A stretch of 64,000 nucleotides of DNA from Ophiura sarsii (taxonomy: Eukaryota > Echinodermata > Ophiuroidea > Amphilepidida > Ophiuridae): the NCBI GenBank assembly GCA_035610835.1, contig CM069459.1:57145316-57209315 (forward strand). The letters are read 5' to 3'. Position numbers and translations under genes: made by a program. Shown here in pieces: positions 35,909 through 45,633 of the stretch. Every line of letters begins with the position of its first letter. The first letter of the stretch is position 1. The notes below the pieces were generated by a model. It searched no databases. It worked only from the letters and a program-made list of their open reading frames with translations, and was not told the origin of the DNA.

Positions 35909-38900
35909 ATGAGTTACTATTTATGGTTTATATTAGGTGCGTTCATCAATAATTACGCATGCGCAATAGACGTGACCTCTGACCTTTGTAATGTAAGTAG
36001 TACTAATGTTAAGAATGATTTTGTCACGGTATTTGCAAATATTAACAACAGTGCATGTAGGGTTGATGTGTCAACTCCAGAAAACAGCACCACGTCTATA
36101 ACTGTCATCGATCCAGCCATTTACAATACATATTCATATGCCTATGTGGAAAGTCTGTCGAAATCCGACAAAAACTGTCAAAAGAAGTATGTTTTATTTT
36201 CATTGAATTCACCCTGTATCACACATATCTTAGACAATGTATTTAGACTCCATATCATGAATGCCGCTCACATTAATTTACGAATTGACACCGTATTGGT
36301 TAGAGACCTTACTTTTAACAAAACTGAAGAGAAACCTTCTGTTGCAATTTGTGGTGGGTCATTCAGTAGATTGATTGGACTATTGACTAAATCAGTATGT
36401 AACGCCACTGAGTATGACACAATTAAACAAATAAGTTATCACCGTTTAGTGCACTATTTTAGTAGTTTGAGTTGCTCCGATGGGTGTGTGTGTCACCTTG
36501 CCTATAGACAATGGAAACAAGTGTGTCATAACCTTCAAGATTCTAGTGTTCTATTGATATATCGGTCCACGGTGGAAATAAGAAATTTAACGTTTGGAGC
36601 CCCCCTGTACAGACGCGGTTACAGAATAAATACAATTTCACACGATGCATTTCGTGGTTTGAATGGCATAACACGTTTGTTTCTAAACCATAATCTACTC
36701 AAATCGTTACCAGTTAACTTGTTCGATCGTCTAGAAAAGTTAGAATTGATCGGTCTAGAAGATAATCAGCTTTCGTCACTACCCGCAGGGATATTCCAGG
36801 CAATAAAAAAGGTAAAAGTGATTTATTTGGACAGAAATAAACTTGAAGTTCTACCGGTAGGGTTGTTTAGTGGATTATTTGATATAGAAGTCATCCGGTT
36901 GACCGCTAATAGACTTTCGTCCTTGCTCACAAGCTGTTTTGAAGGTTTAGAACAGTTAAAGGAAATCTCCCTTGCAGAAAATCCCAAAGTAACTTTACCC
37001 GGTGGCATTTTCAACAGTTCGAAAATGCTGGAGCGTCTTTTTCTAAATGCTATGAAATTGCAACTTCTGCCTGTGGAAATGTTCCACCCTCTCGGAGAAT
37101 TAGAATATTTGACACTGGAAAACAACAAAATTTCTACCTTAGCGCAAGGCATATTCAAAAATCAGTTTAAACTTGTATGTCTTATATTGAAATATAATAC
37201 GATCAAATCATTACCAATCGATTTCAGTCGCTCACTTGGGTCGCTTCAATATCTTAGATTGGGCTATAATTCACTGTCGCGTTTATCAACCGGCGTGTTT
37301 CAAGGTCTGAGAAAAATTATAAAGTTATCCCTTCGCTACAATAACATATCAGCAATAGATAAAGGAGTGCTGGACGGATTGGATGAAGTAGATCATATTG
37401 CATTACAACATAATCAGTTGTCAAATTTGCCAGACGATTTGTTGTATAACTTAACCAAACTGTCATATCTTCAACTTCAGCATAATCGACTTGTCGCTTT
37501 GCCAGATCTTTATTTATCCACCTCGCTTAGAATCTGCCTCATTAAAAATAACCTTTTGCCCGCACTTCAAGGTTACGCTTTCAACCTAAGTGTTGAATTA
37601 CGCAAGCTCGATATTTCTGCTAATAACATTTCAATGATATCAGTGAATACCTTTATTTCCCTGCAGAAGTTACGAACATTGTATTTGGAAAGTAACCGTA
37701 TATCCATGTTGCAAACAGGACTATTTGATTCACAATATGTTTTACTGGACCTTTCACTTAATGACAATCTATTGACAACGATGAGTCCAGGTGTTTTTGA
37801 TTCTTTGAGAAGTTTGGTATCCTTAAGATTGGATAATAATCCGTTGTCACCATTGTCTTACAACATATCCGAACTGGCTGCGTTAGATAATTTGAATAGA
37901 TTGAATTTTGCAAACTGCCAGCTTAGGTCACTGCCGGTTGGCCTGTTTCGTTTAATGCGTGCGTTAGGAAATCTCTATTTGCAAAACAACGATATATCTG
38001 TATTATCAGACGGCTTATTCGATTCTCTGGTTATCCTGAGAGAGCTTTTTTTGCAAAACAATCGCTTGCGAACAATATCAGCCAGCGTATTTGATAATCT
38101 TAATGCCCTTCTCATACTTGACATGGGTGATAACAACATCAGTGCATTCTCGGATGAAAGAATCTTTCATTCATTATTGGAATTGCAAATTCTGAAGTTA
38201 AACAATAACCGTTTATCAGCAGTGACGAGTGTTGTATTCACTAAGTTACTCATTTTGCGACAACTAGACCTCAGTAGAAATGAACTAGGACATGAACTGT
38301 CAAGAGAAGCATTTGATTCCCTTACAAAGCTAGAGTATTTAAACATGAGTTCAACTAACTTATCATTTTTACCCTCCCTTTATCATAACGTCGAAATCAA
38401 AGTTCTTGATGTGTCACATAATAAGTTAGCAAATATAAATTCTAGCGTATTTAAGAATCTAACGTTATTACAGATTCTCTCGTTAGAAGGAAACAAGATA
38501 ACAGTACTTCCAAATCAATTTTTCGAAACGCTTAGTCAACTCAAATTGCTTGATTTAAGTTATAATCTTATCAGCAAAATTGATTTTGGGCTGTTCAATA
38601 ATTTCACACAACTCACGAGTCTCAGATTGATTGGAAACAGACTAACGTTCGTGCACATGGATGTTTTTTCAGGTATGCTGAAACTGAGCACTCTGAATAT
38701 TCAACACAATAAGATTGAACACGTGTCCGGTGGTTCCCTTGATAACACGCCAAACCTCAATGTGGTTAATTTGTCATACAATGTCATTCAGAGGTTTGAC
38801 AAAATAAGCTCTGTCAATGCAAGTAAGGCCGCTACTATTGATTTACGGCGTAACAATTTGTTGCTTATTACACATACGTCATTTGAGGACCTTCGCGATT

Positions 38901-40084
38901 TAACTCTTTTAGTGGACGATAGTGCTGCGTGTTGTTTTGCCGTAACAACAACCGTACATTGTGTATCCAAGAATCCCGAGCCCGCTTATCTGACCTGTGA
39001 AAGAATGTTAAATAATGTCCTGTTACGATTAACTATGTGGACCATTGGTCTTACAACTGTTATTTTTAATAGTGTGGTGTTATATCGTCGTTATGTTGAC
39101 AAAAGCTCCAATAGAGTTCAGTGTTTGTTAATAACACATCTGTCTATCTCAGATTTTCTAATGGGAATCAGTATGATATTGTTGGCATCTGCTGATTCCT
39201 ATTATGCCGATTACTTTCCCTCTTTCATGACTATGTGGAGAGAGGGTTATGTGTGCAAATTGATAGGCGTTCTGTCGATACTTTCAAGTGAAGTTTCAAT
39301 TTTTTTAGTAACCTTAATCGCTTTCGATAGATTTCTAGGCGTCAAATATCCGTTCAGTGAAAAACGTTTAAGCTCAAAATCAGCTTCGATGTGCATATGT
39401 TTAATTTGGATAGTAGGCATACTCATAAGTGTGATACCATTGGGCTTGTCCACATCGTTCCCGGATGTCTATGAAATTTCAGAAGTTTGTGTCGGTATTC
39501 CTATGGTCAAACGACCTTTGACCTTGACGGAAACTTTGTCAGTTGAGATCAATAGGACTTCTCCCTACATGCATGTCCCAAATGCATTTGATACTATTGA
39601 ATATGAGTCTTTATTTTTAGGAGAGCTTAAGGATCCGAACATATACGTCCACGACAAAACCGTTGTTGGTAATGAAACCTACACGGTCAATGACAAAATA
39701 ATTGGGTACAAACTGGCAACATATTTTTCAATCATTGTTTTTATAGGGATTAACCTCTTGTGTTTTATGTTCATTGCCTTACTTTATGTCGGGATATTCA
39801 AGGCAGTGAGAGCATCGGCCATAAGTGCAGGACGAACTCAAACTGACGATGAGGAAAAACGTATGGCAAAGAAAATGTTTGCCATTATATTCACGGATTT
39901 CCTTTGCTGGGTTCCTCTCATAATAGTATGCATTTTTGTTCAGTGTGATGTTTTTATAGTGGACCCAGTCGTTTACGCGTGGATCGTTGCGTTTATTTTA
40001 CCCATCAACTCAGCTCTGAATCCGTTATTGTACACGATAATGAACACTATATCTGGAGGATGCAGCTGTATTAAGGGAAAGTAA
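35909..40084 (+). CDS. Leucine-rich-repeat G-protein-coupled receptor (relaxin receptor/GRL101-like)
   Basis: An uninterrupted 1391-residue frame. The ATG sits in CACCATGA (A at -3) and is followed by a hydrophobic signal peptide (1-19). Residues 20-188 are a Cys- and Asn-glycosylation-rich region of unknown type; no LDLa module is recognised. A CSDGCVC motif (~189-195) looks like an LRR N-cap. Then 31 leucine-rich repeats of about 24 residues (~253-1000) and a Cys-rich hinge (CCF, ~1011). The 7TM domain spans ~1037-1379: HLSISDFLMGI in TM2, VCKLIG with the disulfide Cys before TM3, FDRF in place of DRY, a long second extracellular loop (~80 residues), FTDFLCWVP in TM6 and NSALNPLLYTIMN in TM7. 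A short tail with two Cys could be palmitoylated. A plasma-membrane receptor, ligand unknown. The 7TM motifs fit the LGR type C/GRL101 group. The whole coding region is one exon, suggesting a retro-derived or lineage-expanded gene. No clear AATAAA was found just downstream. Confidence 0.93.
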   Translation: MSYYLWFILGAFINNYACAIDVTSDLCNVSSTNVKNDFVTVFANINNSACRVDVSTPENSTTSITVIDPAIYNTYSYAYVESLSKSDKNCQKKYVLFSLNSPCITHILDNVFRLHIMNAAHINLRIDTVLVRDLTFNKTEEKPSVAICGGSFSRLIGLLTKSVCNATEYDTIKQISYHRLVHYFSSLSCSDGCVCHLAYRQWKQVCHNLQDSSVLLIYRSTVEIRNLTFGAPLYRRGYRINTISHDAFRGLNGITRLFLNHNLLKSLPVNLFDRLEKLELIGLEDNQLSSLPAGIFQAIKKVKVIYLDRNKLEVLPVGLFSGLFDIEVIRLTANRLSSLLTSCFEGLEQLKEISLAENPKVTLPGGIFNSSKMLERLFLNAMKLQLLPVEMFHPLGELEYLTLENNKISTLAQGIFKNQFKLVCLILKYNTIKSLPIDFSRSLGSLQYLRLGYNSLSRLSTGVFQGLRKIIKLSLRYNNISAIDKGVLDGLDEVDHIALQHNQLSNLPDDLLYNLTKLSYLQLQHNRLVALPDLYLSTSLRICLIKNNLLPALQGYAFNLSVELRKLDISANNISMISVNTFISLQKLRTLYLESNRISMLQTGLFDSQYVLLDLSLNDNLLTTMSPGVFDSLRSLVSLRLDNNPLSPLSYNISELAALDNLNRLNFANCQLRSLPVGLFRLMRALGNLYLQNNDISVLSDGLFDSLVILRELFLQNNRLRTISASVFDNLNALLILDMGDNNISAFSDERIFHSLLELQILKLNNNRLSAVTSVVFTKLLILRQLDLSRNELGHELSREAFDSLTKLEYLNMSSTNLSFLPSLYHNVEIKVLDVSHNKLANINSSVFKNLTLLQILSLEGNKITVLPNQFFETLSQLKLLDLSYNLISKIDFGLFNNFTQLTSLRLIGNRLTFVHMDVFSGMLKLSTLNIQHNKIEHVSGGSLDNTPNLNVVNLSYNVIQRFDKISSVNASKAATIDLRRNNLLLITHTSFEDLRDLTLLVDDSAACCFAVTTTVHCVSKNPEPAYLTCERMLNNVLLRLTMWTIGLTTVIFNSVVLYRRYVDKSSNRVQCLLITHLSISDFLMGISMILLASADSYYADYFPSFMTMWREGYVCKLIGVLSILSSEVSIFLVTLIAFDRFLGVKYPFSEKRLSSKSASMCICLIWIVGILISVIPLGLSTSFPDVYEISEVCVGIPMVKRPLTLTETLSVEINRTSPYMHVPNAFDTIEYESLFLGELKDPNIYVHDKTVVGNETYTVNDKIIGYKLATYFSIIVFIGINLLCFMFIALLYVGIFKAVRASAISAGRTQTDDEEKRMAKKMFAIIFTDFLCWVPLIIVCIFVQCDVFIVDPVVYAWIVAFILPINSALNPLLYTIMNTISGGCSCIKGK

Positions 40085-40934
40085 TATAGGCCTACTATCC
40101 CAAATAACTTCAAACAAGGTTCCCTGACTACTAAATCAAACTAAGATTTCTTTGTCATTGATATATGGCCGTGTGTTTTGAACTCGCCACCCTTACCGTT
40201 GCATGTCCAAGTTCACTGTGTAGCGAATAGGGAAAAAGCCAAGGACAACGCAATCGATTCATGATTACAATTGTTGCACAATAGTTGTCACATTTGTTGA
40301 AACAGAATCTTATAGAATATAAAATAATCTATAAAATGAGAGCAAAATCATGTTTGTACCATACAGGGATGAGGAGCTATAGTAAATTGAACGTAGAATT
40401 GGGAACATTTTCTATATTCCCCATAGAGATTGCACACAGCGCCGCCGCCACCGCCGCCGCCGCCACCGCCACCACCCCTGACTTTTACAACATAATCAAT
40501 CATCTCAGCCAAACATTTATAGAAATACCTGATTTATTAACACAATGTAGCTAGATAAAATAATAGGCTTTCACGTGACACCTCAACCATAGCTCTACCA
40601 CATTTAGTTGTTGAGTTAATAGAGAGAGATGGATGATTCGTCACCAAAAATGCAACGCCACCACCCTTTTTGGGTGGTGAGTTCAAAACACATGGCCATA
40701 TAGTGTAATGTATTGTACTATCATACAAATCGAAGGATCCATATTGATGATTAACTACATATTAATCGTTTTCGCCACAACAATTAGTTGGTCTTTTATA
40801 GTGAGACGTTATAATGTATATAGAGTACATAATTTTGTAAAAGTAACGTAAGATTTGCCATTCGCTATCACACAATTTTTATCGTGACATTTTGCCATTT
40901 AATATCATATTTCTATGTTACTCTCGCACAAAAT
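40085..40934. other. 3' flank of the receptor gene
   Basis: Probably includes the 3' untranslated region. Contains the CCG/CCA microsatellite below. No second gene. Confidence 0.5.
40439..40483. repeat. CCG/CCA trinucleotide repeat
   Basis: About 15 triplets of GCC/ACC type, interrupted by CCACC. It lies about 360 bp after the receptor stop, perhaps within its 3' untranslated region. Confidence 0.85.
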
Positions 40935-41307
40935 GTGTTCGTAATGTAATTATAGTCCTTATTTTTGAAAGATCGGACTTTCATTGCTCGACTGGACGTG
41001 GTATGACATGTTGCATTATTCATGTTATTTAAATCAACGCTTGACGTAGCGACTGACGACACATTTTTATAATTCTACGGAACACCATTCGTGTCAATAT
41101 GATTGCTGTTTGATACATGTACACACATTTGATGCATGCGACAATTAGTTTTGTAAGGGGACGATGCTGATTAATATAGATATTAACCTCGCTAGTTACT
41201 ATTCTGGTGTTACTCGCCAGTTTTGCTCTCAGAATTACATCGTTAGTATTAGTTACGCTACAGTTAGAGCATAACTACTAGGGAAGTAGCTTACCTCCCT
41301 ATTAAGT
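40935..41307 (+). repeat. Dispersed repeat with palindromic end, copy 2
   Basis: Aligns to 16805-17215 (TAGTCCTTATTTTTGAAA, CTGACGACACATTTTTA, ATGCGACAATTAGTTTTGTA, CTCGCTAGTTACTATTCTGG). It ends GGGAAGTAGCTTACCTCCC, one mismatch from a palindrome. Confidence 0.65.
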
Positions 41308-41439
41308 TATTTTGAGTTGTCTATACTTTTGTACAGGGAAAATCAGGATAACAAAGCCTGAAAATGTACAAGAAGAAGGCCTGAAATCAGGCAAAAAGGC
41401 TGAAAACTTACATCCCTGAATTGAGTGTTTCGCATGATG

Positions 41440-42190
41440 AGTGTTAGTTGCTTATTCGTCAGCTGTTTGGCCATATGTGCTTAAGAAACCTACACCCAAT
41501 GTACTCAACGTTCACACAGCGAATGCTCAACTTATACATACCGTAATTGATCACTGCGTTGTCACCCTCTCACAATTTTGAACATGCTCAAAAAAATTCT
41601 TAGATTCCAGCGCACCACTGCGAATCCCTAGCAAACCACCAGCGAATACAACGTATACCAAATATGTCACGAACGAGTGACAACTTACACTTAGCTCTAT
41701 TCGCTCATATGTGACAGGGTTTTTAGCACGTTAAAGGCCCTGTCACACTGTTGCGTATTGAGGTAACATGCCTGACGTTTTAGAAATGTGGGTGTACATA
41801 CGTATAAGTTGTCAATCGTTCATGACATATTTGGCATACGTTGTATTCGTTAGCGGTTCACTAGAGGTTCGCAGAGTTACGCTGGGGTTATGGAATTATT
41901 TGAGCATGTTCAAAATGTTGAGCGGGTGACAACGTTGTGATCAACGCGCTAAATATATGATGAGCATTTGCTGCGTGAACGTTTCGTTCGTTGGGTGTAG
42001 GTTGCTTATTCGGCGATATATACGGCGTTTAAGAAGAAACCTACACCCAACGTGCGAAACGTTCACACGGCCGAATGCTCGACGTATACATAGCGTATTG
42101 ATCACAACGCATGTCACACGCTCAAAATGTTAAACGCCGTATATGGCCGAACATCTACGATTAAGCAACCAACGTGCGAAACGTTCATTC
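41440..42190. mobile_element. Lattice MITEs, CCCTGTCACAC family (ACGTAT lattice), two adjacent
   Basis: The first part ends GTGACAGGG at about 41724. The second begins GGCCCTGTCACACTGTTGCG at about 41736. Central palindromes are at 41576-41593 (TTTTGAACATGCTCAAAA) and 41898-41915 (TTTGAGCATGTTCAAAA). Words such as CACCCAACGTGCGAAACGTT appear in both orientations. Homologous to 7140-8672. Confidence 0.6.
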
Positions 42191-42730
42191 TTCCCGGTTC
42201 CCGTGTACAAAAAATGAAATCGTACTTTAGCTTGTTTTTTGAGCTATAATTTCTTTTCAAAAGCACATTTTTCGCGTGCAATATCACAAATCGAGGAAAG
42301 CACTGTTTTATTGTTATATTTATATTATGTGATGTTACCTATCTACTAACAGTATATTGTAAACTGATACTACATTATAATTGCTATGTTGTAATAATAT
42401 GCGACGTGAATAAAAAATTATAGCTTAGGGTCCATATCCAAACTCTCAGTGCTTTTAAATCGTTTTTCTAGCGATTTAAAAGCGCTTTTCCAACGGTATT
42501 TCGTTCTATTGTTAAAAGCATCGGAAAAAGATCGGTGATTAACTAGAAACCTCTCTACTTATCTGGCGTTAACAATAGAACTATTGTAGTACTCTTGATG
42601 GCCCAATTAGTGAAGCAGACACATGAAAGCGCGAGGAAGATTGTGTTATTAAGCTGACCAGTGTTCACCCGACCCCTGTTGTGACGTAGAGAGCGACCCA
42701 TTTGCCAGATTGTACACCTATCGGGTTTCT

Positions 42731-43164
42731 AGTACAAGTCCCGGGGGGGGGGGGGGGGGGCACTGACATTTGAAAAGGGTATAGTTAGGTGCCGCGCTGA
42801 AGACCCCCTTTTCACCCTCTGCTGCTAGTTCTTATGACCCCCCCCCCTTTCGAGCCTGCATCAGTTCTTAAGACCCCGTTTTCATTGAAAATTCAAAAAT
42901 CGCGAAATTTTGCGTTCCAAAGCACCAATTTTGTGTTCCAAAGCCCCAATTTTTCGAAAATTTTGCGTTCTTAAACCAAAATAAATCGAAAATTGAACTA
43001 TAGGCCAGTTCTCAAGACCTATTTTTTTGGGAAAAAAATCTGTTCCTAAGACCCTATTTTTCGTCATAAAATCCACTCAGTTCAGTTCTTTAGCCCCCTT
43101 TTTGAGACCCTGGGCGGCACACCCCTACCCCAAAAAAAGTTGAGTGCCCCCCCCCCCCGGGTAC
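42731..43164. mobile_element. G/C-tract MITE inside the 3.2-kb element
   Basis: Left GTACAAGTCCCGGGGGG with 18 G, then CACT. Right AGTGCC with 12 C, then CGGGTAC. The interior repeats phrases such as GTTCTTAAGACCCC and CCAAAGC-CCAATTTT. The terminal homopolymer makes the ends palindromic. Probably a hAT-type derivative; class not certain. Confidence 0.5.
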
Positions 43165-43579
43165 AAGTGCCAGGTTTTATCATGGCAGGTGATAGAGGCT
43201 AATCGCGACACTCCTCAAACCCCGACTCAAACGATATGTTTGTAGCCGCCTATTCATTGCTAGGCTTATCGTAATCCACTCGTTAACGTCATAAGAATAA
43301 TCCTCCTTGAAGTGGCCTTTAAAGACTATTGTTCAGCCGTGGATGATTTTAGAGTAAGCAGGGATGTGTCAATGACACCTCCCTGGTACAAGCATGGATA
43401 ATGTTATCATTCAATACTAAACAATATGGGAGCCATTAAACATACAACGTGTTATTGTTTTCTGGTATAGGCAAAATGTGTGTAATCAAGTAGCATTATG
43501 AATCTTACTCCCCTAAATAGTGTCATTTTTCTGCGTTTTTAGACTATTTAAGAATGTTGCATACACTCTGAACGTGACC

Positions 43580-43770
43580 TAATAAATAATAAATAAATAA
43601 TAAATATGAAGAAATTAAGTAATTAATGTAAATAAATAATATATAGATTAATAATTATATCAATAAAATAGTATATTAAGGCCTATTTATAATTAATTGA
43701 TTGATAAATAATTAAATAAACATCAACAATTAAGAAAGTAAATACAAAATAAATAAATAACGTTAAAATT
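43580..43770. repeat. AAT/TAAA-rich low-complexity tract
   Basis: AATAAATAATAAATAAATAA and related words over about 190 bp. No coding potential. Confidence 0.8.
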
Positions 43771-43908
43771 ATGTCAATATAAACGAAAACCCCGAACGGA
43801 CGTATAATGAGAGAACAATAATAAATATTATATTTCGGCATACTTAAAACCCTAACCGACCTCTACCCAGACTCGACCGCTCTAAGCATAGAGCACAAGG
43901 AATATAAA

Positions 43909-43980
43909 CCGCCACAAAGATTCGAACGTACGGCCTGCTGATTGAGAGTCCAAATCTTTACCAACTGAGCTATTTCGATT
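43909..43980 (-). tRNA. tRNA-like pseudogene, anticodon loop CTCTCAA
   Basis: Minus strand: ATAGCTCAGTTGGTAAAG, loop CTCTCAA (CTC), then GTACGTTCGAATC. The A and B boxes are recognisable, but the D and acceptor stems are broken. Flanks do not match repeat copies A-C. Confidence 0.4.
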
Positions 43981-44139
43981 TTCCTGAAATCCTCAGCGCT
44001 TTATACCCAAATATAGTTCTCATTCAACTATTCCCTAAATACACACGGGTTTTTCAACACGGTGTTGTTGTCTATAAAATGAGTCTATGATTTATTAGAT
44101 TTAACGAATAACAAATCCCGTACTTTGTGAACCGATTCT

Positions 44140-44720
44140 TAAAGGGGCGTGTACATCTCAAGTGTTTGTCCTGGACAAAAATCACATGACTCGCTTCGCT
44201 CCCAAGTCCTCGCGTGCCCGGCAAAAAGCCCATGATGCAATACTAAGTCGTAAAAGTGTGCACATAAATCGACAAAATGCTGTACAAACGAAATATAATA
44301 TATCTAGAATTGTTTCAAAAAGTAGTGTTATTCGTTACATTTAAATCAGAATTACTTTCTTTAACAGTAAATAATCAACTTTTGAGCGAGAAACTATCTT
44401 AAAACTACAAAGATTAAGAAATATAAAGCATTTTAAACATCTAATTTAGAGAAGAGTGGTATGTTGAACCATATTACTTTTGTTTGTTATTGCGTTCACA
44501 TAGCGCATAGTTGGCTCAGCGGTAGAGCATTGGACTAGTAAACCGGAGGTCGTGGGTTCGAATCCTATCACGTTTTGAAATTTTATTTTAATCGTTTATA
44601 TACATTTGTTTAAAATTAGTTTTCGATATTGTTTATCATTTCGTATAATTATTCATTATTGTTCAATTATAGTTTATTTTGGAATGTGGAATTATTTACG
44701 ATTTCATTTTAATTTTCCAC
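44140..44720 (+). repeat. Repeat carrying a tRNA-like module, copy C
   Basis: ATCTCAAGTGTTTGTCCTGG with ATCACATGACTCGC begins the copy; CCCATGATGCAATAC links it to copy B, and TTTGGAATGTGGAATTATT in the tail to copy A. The tRNA-like module is at 44507-44577. The copy lies inside the 3.2-kb element. Confidence 0.68.
44507..44577 (+). tRNA. tRNA-Thr(AGU)-like sequence inside repeat copy C
   Basis: GCTCAGCGGTAGAGC forms a perfect D arm. The anticodon loop CTAGTAA reads AGT. The T arm GTGGGTTCGAATCCTAT pairs over 5 positions with two wobbles. The acceptor stem does not pair, so a mature tRNA is unlikely. Confidence 0.5.
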
Positions 44721-45633
44721 TGACTGTTTAGTGTGCATGGCATCATGAAATGTGAATGAACCGCGGTATACCACCGAACTGTCCTAGTCCTATGCAACAG
44801 GCCAATACAATAGAAACTCGTTGTGTGTTATTATCGATTGAGCTAAACTTGTAAAGTAAATGCCAGCCGTTATGTAATACAAATCAATTTGCCTGTATTA
44901 TTATTATTGAAATAATGTTGCGGTGGTGTAGGAAATAGGAAAATCGATTCAAGGACATGAGCCGACTGGCTTCTTATTTACATAACAATTGGCCTTTGCA
45001 GATCATGTTCATAGACTAGCTAGGGGCCATTCAATGTAAGCCTAGGAGTAGTAAACACAATTATATTTACAGGACATTCTTTATCGCAGAAAAGGTATTA
45101 TATTGTATAATACTTCCAAACACGATGGTCAATATATTACGCCCCTCCGTCATCACCCATCCATTGTACAAATATGTTACGTGACCTATCGCCAAAATGT
45201 TTTCAGCATTGATTTCAATGGAATGAAGGGGGAAATGGGCTACTTTCACAATATCTTGGCAATACTGCGCCAAACAATAGATGAATAGAGTGATGGAGCG
45301 GTAGCTTAATTCATATTTCTAGACGACCAGATACATTGATCGGCGGTGAACGTAACCATTTTATGATCGGATTTAAAAAGCTTATAAATAGTATTTCTTA
45401 AAGAATATAACACAACCTTCCTCGCGCTTTGATGTGTCTGCTTCACTAATTGAGTCATCCAGAGTACTACAATAGTTCTATTGTTAACGCCAGATAAGTA
45501 GAGAGGTTTCTAGTTAATCACCGATCTTTTTCCGATGCTTTTAACAATAGAACGAAATACCGTTGGAAAAGCGCTTTTAAATCGCTAGAAAAACGATTTA
45601 AAAGCACTGAGAGTTTGGATATGGACCCTTATA

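Larger units (their letters stand above)
42421..45633. mobile_element. 3.2-kb element with ~215-bp terminal inverted repeats, TTA-flanked
   Basis: Both ends start GGGTCCATATCCAAACTCTC and are nearly identical for about 215 bp, down to CTTCCTCGCGCTTT-like sequence. TTA lies immediately outside each end, consistent with a PIF/Harbinger-type target. The interior has no transposase. It contains a G-tract MITE (42731-43164), an A/T-rich tract, a tRNA-like sequence (about 43909-43980) and repeat copy C (44140-44720), so it is either a non-autonomous carrier or an inverted pair that collected insertions. Confidence 0.7.

Noticed and set aside
21823..44577. Functional tRNA genes
   Set aside because: Acceptor stems fail to pair and the sequences lie inside dispersed repeats, so they are listed only as tRNA-like.
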